Shown: piece after piece, positions 60,206 through 64,000 of the stretch
How positions within the stretch are numbered: the first letter of the stretch is position 1
How the letters are laid out: every line of letters begins with the position of its first letter
Origin: Niebla homalea
Lineage: Eukaryota > Ascomycota > Lecanoromycetes > Lecanorales > Ramalinaceae
NCBI GenBank assembly: GCA_019925105.1
Contig: JAHGAU010000008.1
Location: forward strand, 558,001 to 622,000
DNA: 64,000 nt
Reading direction: 5' to 3'
The notes under the pieces: generated by a model
Database searches by the model: none
What the model was told of the DNA's origin: nothing
What the model saw: only the letters and a program-made list of their open reading frames with translations
Program-made: the position numbers and the translations under genes

Positions 60206-61472
60206 AAGACAGACCTGAGTTGGGCGTCAGCCAAGTATCCACCAGTCTACCAACTGTTCAGCGATCTACAAGCGTACAGGGGTCAAGTTAAGAGAGTTGT
60301 GCTATTTGGAGACTCGGCTCTCGCGCATGAGAGGCGGGCCCTGCGGGAGGATAGCGGCATTGATATACCATTTACAGACCTCTCCTCTGCGTTGCAAGAG
60401 CTTTCTTTGAATGTTCACCCTGTACGCAACTTTGTGAGCCTTACAGCCGTGAACAATCTTGTGACACTCCGAATCAACTTCCGCTCATTCCTTGGAGATA
60501 CAGTGCCTGAGAGCCCGGTTGCAGTGCGCCTCACCAGACACCAAGAAGGCTGGTCCCTTGTCGAAAGATACTTGACCTTGGAAACCCTACAAAACCTCGA
60601 GCTTGAATGGCTCTGTTTCCCAGACGCTCCGACCGCTGAGACATTTCTTTCAGTAGTCTCACAGGCTACCCGCAAGAGGCTACGTTCTCTTGGCCTTCGT
60701 CTCCATCATGGTCGTTCCATGGACCTCCGCTCGGACGGGAGGTCATCGGCCTTCCGGACCGTTTTCGGGAGACTACTACAGTCGATCGACTCGCTGGAAC
60801 GATTTTTCTACGAAGGCTCGTCGTTCGATAATCAAATCGCGTCGAGCCTGATCGCGGCATTATCGTATCACAAACTAGTCTTCAGCAAGTTGTCACTTAC
60901 TCATCGCAGAATGCCAGCTGGTTCGGCGACATTGACGTGCAATATCTACGGGAATTCACTGTTCTCGGCTGGCAATACCGGTCGATTTCATCAATGATGG
61001 CATATCCACAGACTTCTTCAACGGGAACCAAAGCCCCCTACCGCCGAACTTGAACGTGCTACAACTGCAATATGGTTACGTGATGCCTGCAGAGACAGAC
61101 TTACACCAGACGGCTACCGAATACATGGATATCCTGCTCCACAACGAGGATAAGCCAAATATGGCCTCCGCTCTACCGAGTTTGAGTAAAGTATACTGGT
61201 GGCCATCTCAACCGTCGTGGGACTCGCCGGAAATGGAGGAGACGACAGATATTTTAAAGAGAAGGATCTCCTTTCCTCAGAACCCTGGTGATCCCGCAAT
61301 GGCGAGGATTGAATACCGGCTTCTCAAGGGCAAGGCCGAGTTAAGGGATAGTCCGCTCGGACGGCCACTGAAGTACTGGGATCCCCTACCTCGTCGTGAG
61401 TGGGTTACAAGGATTTGGAATGCCGGACAATCCGATTCGTATCGACTGGAGTGGGCACTCGGTTACAAATAA
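60206..61472 (+). pseudogene. Decayed F-box/leucine-rich relative of the gene at 57917
   Basis: The open frame from 60206 (after a stop at 60203) reads WASAKYPPVYQLFSDLQAYR, then many leucine-rich pieces (LSSALQELSLNVHP, LETLQNLELEWLCFP, LLQSIDSLERFFYEG), to a stop just after 60990. The homologous continuation (DFINDGISTDFFNG, then PPNLNVLQLQYGY) is in another frame from about 60990 to the stop at 61472. In between, a third frame carries YLREFTVLGWQYRS. Two frame changes within about 100 bases with no room for normal introns point to indels. No F-box is seen upstream. The tail parallels the intact gene: LQLQY/LQLQF, WWP/WWYP and PLGRP/PLGQC. Alternatively it is a gene with unrecognised tiny introns. 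Confidence 0.6.
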
Positions 61473-62172
61473 AACGCGGCTTGGAGATATCTACGAGAGC
61501 ACACAAAGCGCCAGTGCTTGACATGTGAAGCTTGTGGTTGCTTGGTATTTGTTCGAGCCATACACAAATTGAAGGTTTCCCCAACCCGCCGAACCGCTTC
61601 ATGCTCTTGAGTCTTGATGACGCAACGCCTCCTTTCCGTAGGCGGCCCGGCTTCCTACCCGCTCCGATATCAAAATTTGCCACTCGGACCAGATTCCACT
61701 ACGCTAGCCGTCCTAAAGCGGTAATCGTCATCACCACCATCACCGTGATGGTGACACTTATCTCCCACCTTTCCTCTTCTGGCCCAAACAATGCTACCTT
61801 CCAGCGTCGAACCTGGGGGGATGTCTGGATTACCTTTTTGGGCATGGCTTGCTTTCGAACAATGTTTGAGCCACAGCTGAGCTCCACGTAATTTCAGTAA
61901 TCCTCTGAGACCTAGGAGTGTCAAGCTCAGTGATTCACGCATGACACTCGGGGCTTGTAACTGCGGTCTATACACCCTCTCATTTTGATTGCCTATGCAA
62001 TGGGGAATAATCTCTTCTATCCTGTACCTGTATCTCTGCACTGTGATTTCATTCTAAAAGTCGTGCAATTATCACATCAAAGATTTGCGCTGGCGATTGG
62101 ACCAGCGCTGGGCGGTCATTCGCTCTACATTTGGTAATTGTAACAGCGTCTAACTTCGTCGACGTGCACCCC
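61473..62172. other. 0.7 kb intergenic, nothing supported
   Basis: Frames of 92-123 codons on both strands overlap one another and none resembles a family. Convergent 3' flanks of the decayed F-box gene and the minus-strand gene at 62173. Confidence 0.5.
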
Positions 62173-62934
62173 TCACAACACAGTCAATGACCACATATCC
62201 TGACAAAGGCGCAGCACCGCTCCACCCTCCGTTGAATCGCAGAGCCCGCGAATGACAAGATGCTTCACCACTTCACCATACCTAGCTTCTCCAACATCAC
62301 TCCTACGTTCCATCGTCTCCCATCCACCGCCTTTGAACCACCACCTAAAGTGCCAATGCAGTGTTACCCGCCAGGGAGCAATATCCCTCTGCAAACTCTT
62401 TACCATCGAGATCACCGCCGCGGTCCGATACTCGCCATAGTCCGCCAGCGACATGTCTTGCATACACGCGTTCAGGTCCAGCGTCAGCGTCTGCAATTCG
62501 TTGTCCGAAGCTTGCAGCAACGCCATTCTCTCCCACCGCCACAGTCTGTCCACTTTATCTAAAGACCGTGGGCCCATGTAGTCATCACCCGCCACGCAGG
62601 AATGTTGAATGACCGCATCCTTTGCCAAGTCAAGGCGAACGTGCTGAATAGTCAGGCCAAGCCGTTGCCAGAATTTCCCGGCCGTCTTCCGCGCATCGCC
62701 ATCTTCCGAGTGAGTGGGTCGAAGGAGGAGAACTTTGTTCGTGGCGTACAGCCGGACAACCGCCTCGGCGTAGATGCTGCGATTGACCGTGAGGATTGCC
62801 GGGCTGGTAAAGGTCGGGACTGGTGTTGTAGTGGGTGTAGGTCGGACTGGGAGGATGAGTTTCCCGGTGGGTAAGACCTCGTTGTAGATCTGGTCGCGAA
62901 GCTCTCGAGGCAGCGTCTCGAATGTGGAGGACAT
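62173..62934 (-). CDS. F-box-like protein of the LPRELRDQIY type, 253 residues
   Basis: Single exon on the minus strand. It begins MSSTFETLPRELRDQIYNEV, the widespread ascomycete N-terminal signature (F-box-like or 2EXR-type) in which LPxELRxxIY forms the first helix. This is followed by PAILTVNRSIYAEAVVRLYA, corresponding to the LLxVNRQIxxEA motif, and a helical C terminus with WRVTLHWHFRWWF. These proteins are numerous and poorly studied; a ubiquitin-ligase adaptor role is plausible but unproven. The size is at the short end of the family, and the frame is complete from ATG to TAG/TGA without introns. Confidence 0.78.
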   Translation of the reverse strand: MSSTFETLPRELRDQIYNEVLPTGKLILPVRPTPTTTPVPTFTSPAILTVNRSIYAEAVVRLYATNKVLLLRPTHSEDGDARKTAGKFWQRLGLTIQHVRLDLAKDAVIQHSCVAGDDYMGPRSLDKVDRLWRWERMALLQASDNELQTLTLDLNACMQDMSLADYGEYRTAAVISMVKSLQRDIAPWRVTLHWHFRWWFKGGGWETMERRSDVGEARYGEVVKHLVIRGLCDSTEGGAVLRLCQDMWSLTVL

Positions 62935-64000
62935 GTTTGCCGTCGGTCCTTTTCCTTCGATGACGATGATGATGTTGCTGCTGATGTCGCTGGTGTGAGG
63001 TGGAAGATGGGGGATTTGCCAGGCAATTCAAGCGGGCAGAATGATCTGGTACAGTTGTGTGGTGATGTCTACGCTTGAACACAAGATGGTAGGAAGAAAG
63101 CAAGCAAGAAAGAAAGAAAGAGCTAGGCCTTGAGGGTCTTATAGTCCCATCACCCAAGTGTTAAGTAAATGTAGTGTTGCAGAGATATATTGAGGCACTT
63201 GGTACTCCGAACCTAACCAGTGTTCAATCCCAGATACAGAGAACATCGACGATGTCATCCGGTGCCAAAACCGCTGGCAGCATCCTTTCATTCTCGCCAT
63301 CTTGTTGCCGAAAAACCTCCAGAGTAACACAATCTCACATGTCAGTCGATGCCTCCATCCGAAAACAGACGAGTCCGTTCGCACAGAGGCATCGAACGCG
63401 TCGCAACAGACCCTCCTTTCTCACATCTTCAAGCAATCGTTCAATGACAACAACAGTTCCCTTGCAACAACGCTGGCAAGTCGAAACCATCTCCACCCTT
63501 CCCCCCCCCAACCAAACTCCTCCTTCCCCATTGACAAAACACCACCACCACCATCATCAACGCATCTCTCATCCCCCGTGGCGCGCGCGCAGCAACCCGC
63601 TTTCCTGACTTAGACTAGACTAGACAGACAGACTATTCCCACCCCCCCCCCGGTCCTTTTCTCCTCTCCTTCTTCTTTCGAGTCATTCAATTTTGAATAT
63701 GACATAATAAACCTGATATTTCCCTTTCCCTCTTCCTTCTCCTTCTTGCGTAGCAAATCCGAGCTTTGTATCATCTTTTACCCGTCTAGAACGGGGAAGA
63801 GCGGGTGGATTTTTTTGTTCTGCTGCCGTTTAATTCGGATGGACGTGGTGGTATTGTGGTTTTTCATGTCTCGCGATTGAGAGAGAGAGGCTGTTGGTTG
63901 TGGAGATGAGAGGGATTTTCCATCCAGGCGTTGGTTTCGTGGTTATGAAAGTTTTGGGTCAAACGACATATTCAGGATAAAGCTTCTCGAGGAATTACTT
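62935..64000. other. 1.07 kb to the window edge: promoter-like, low complexity
   Basis: Contains AAGC/AAAG repeats at about 63093-63122, a CCACCACCA run near 63540, a run of C at about 63636-63645 and long pyrimidine tracts at 63655-63760, as is usual upstream of ascomycete genes. A gene may begin beyond the right edge. Plus-strand frames at 63174-63613 are low-complexity and not supported. Confidence 0.5.

Noticed and set aside
63174..63613. Plus-strand frames near the right edge as a gene start
   Set aside because: Biased composition (His/Pro/Ser runs from simple repeats) and two overlapping frames equally open.

Overview
This window is from a filamentous ascomycete (Pezizomycotina, most likely a Dothideomycete). 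The evidence is 46-90 base introns with GT..AG ends, fungus-specific families (SHO1 osmosensor, fungal rhodopsin/SAT4-type membrane protein, MYND plus DUF4470-like protein, PROPPIN, Cdc11-type septin), and an AT-rich block with the hallmark of repeat-induced point mutation (RIP): CpA and TpG are nearly absent and TpA is in large excess. The species-level guess is inference only.

Bases 1 to about 28,600 are one nest of retrotransposons with no host gene. The order can be read from terminal repeats and target-site duplications. The oldest layer is a gypsy element on the minus strand (Gypsy-A2, 5' LTR at 28376-28591). A short non-autonomous LTR element (X) lies in it. X was hit by a second, complete Gypsy-A copy (A1, 12465-25482, flanked by ATAGC) and, in its 5' LTR, by a second gypsy family (Gypsy-B2, minus strand). 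B2 was in turn hit by another B copy (B1, plus strand, running off the left edge) and by a sister of X (TRIM1, 6344-7830, flanked by AAATA). A LINE (17543-23324, flanked by a 14-base duplication) sits inside the integrase of A1, and a 360-base 5'-truncated LINE copy (27572-27931) sits inside A2. All large elements are inactivated by RIP; only short LTRs and junctions keep normal base composition.

From about 28.9 kb the sequence has ordinary GC content and genes. The first 6 kb after the boundary is sparse: a rhodopsin-domain membrane protein, a frameshifted 2-oxoglutarate/Fe(II) dioxygenase pseudogene and unidentified sequence. From 35 kb it is a housekeeping region: SHO1 (osmosensing), a GRAM/VASt sterol-transfer protein divergent from a MIT-domain, Atg38-like protein, an unrecognised conserved-looking protein, a MYND-finger protein, dynein light intermediate chain divergent from the spliceosomal protein Ist3, a Cdc11-type septin divergent from a PROPPIN (Hsv2/Atg18-like), then an F-box protein, a decayed relative of it, and a second F-box-like protein on the minus strand. 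The gaps at 36.3-37.6, 45.5-48.6 and 62.9-64 kb hold simple repeats and pyrimidine-rich promoter-like sequence.

Functional themes are membrane contact and PI3P biology (VASt protein, Atg38 candidate, PROPPIN) and cortex/cytoskeleton (SHO1, septin, dynein). I see no biosynthetic cluster, CRISPR array, toxin gene or virus in the window. Exon borders were placed by reading frame, splice consensus and family knowledge, without transcript data.
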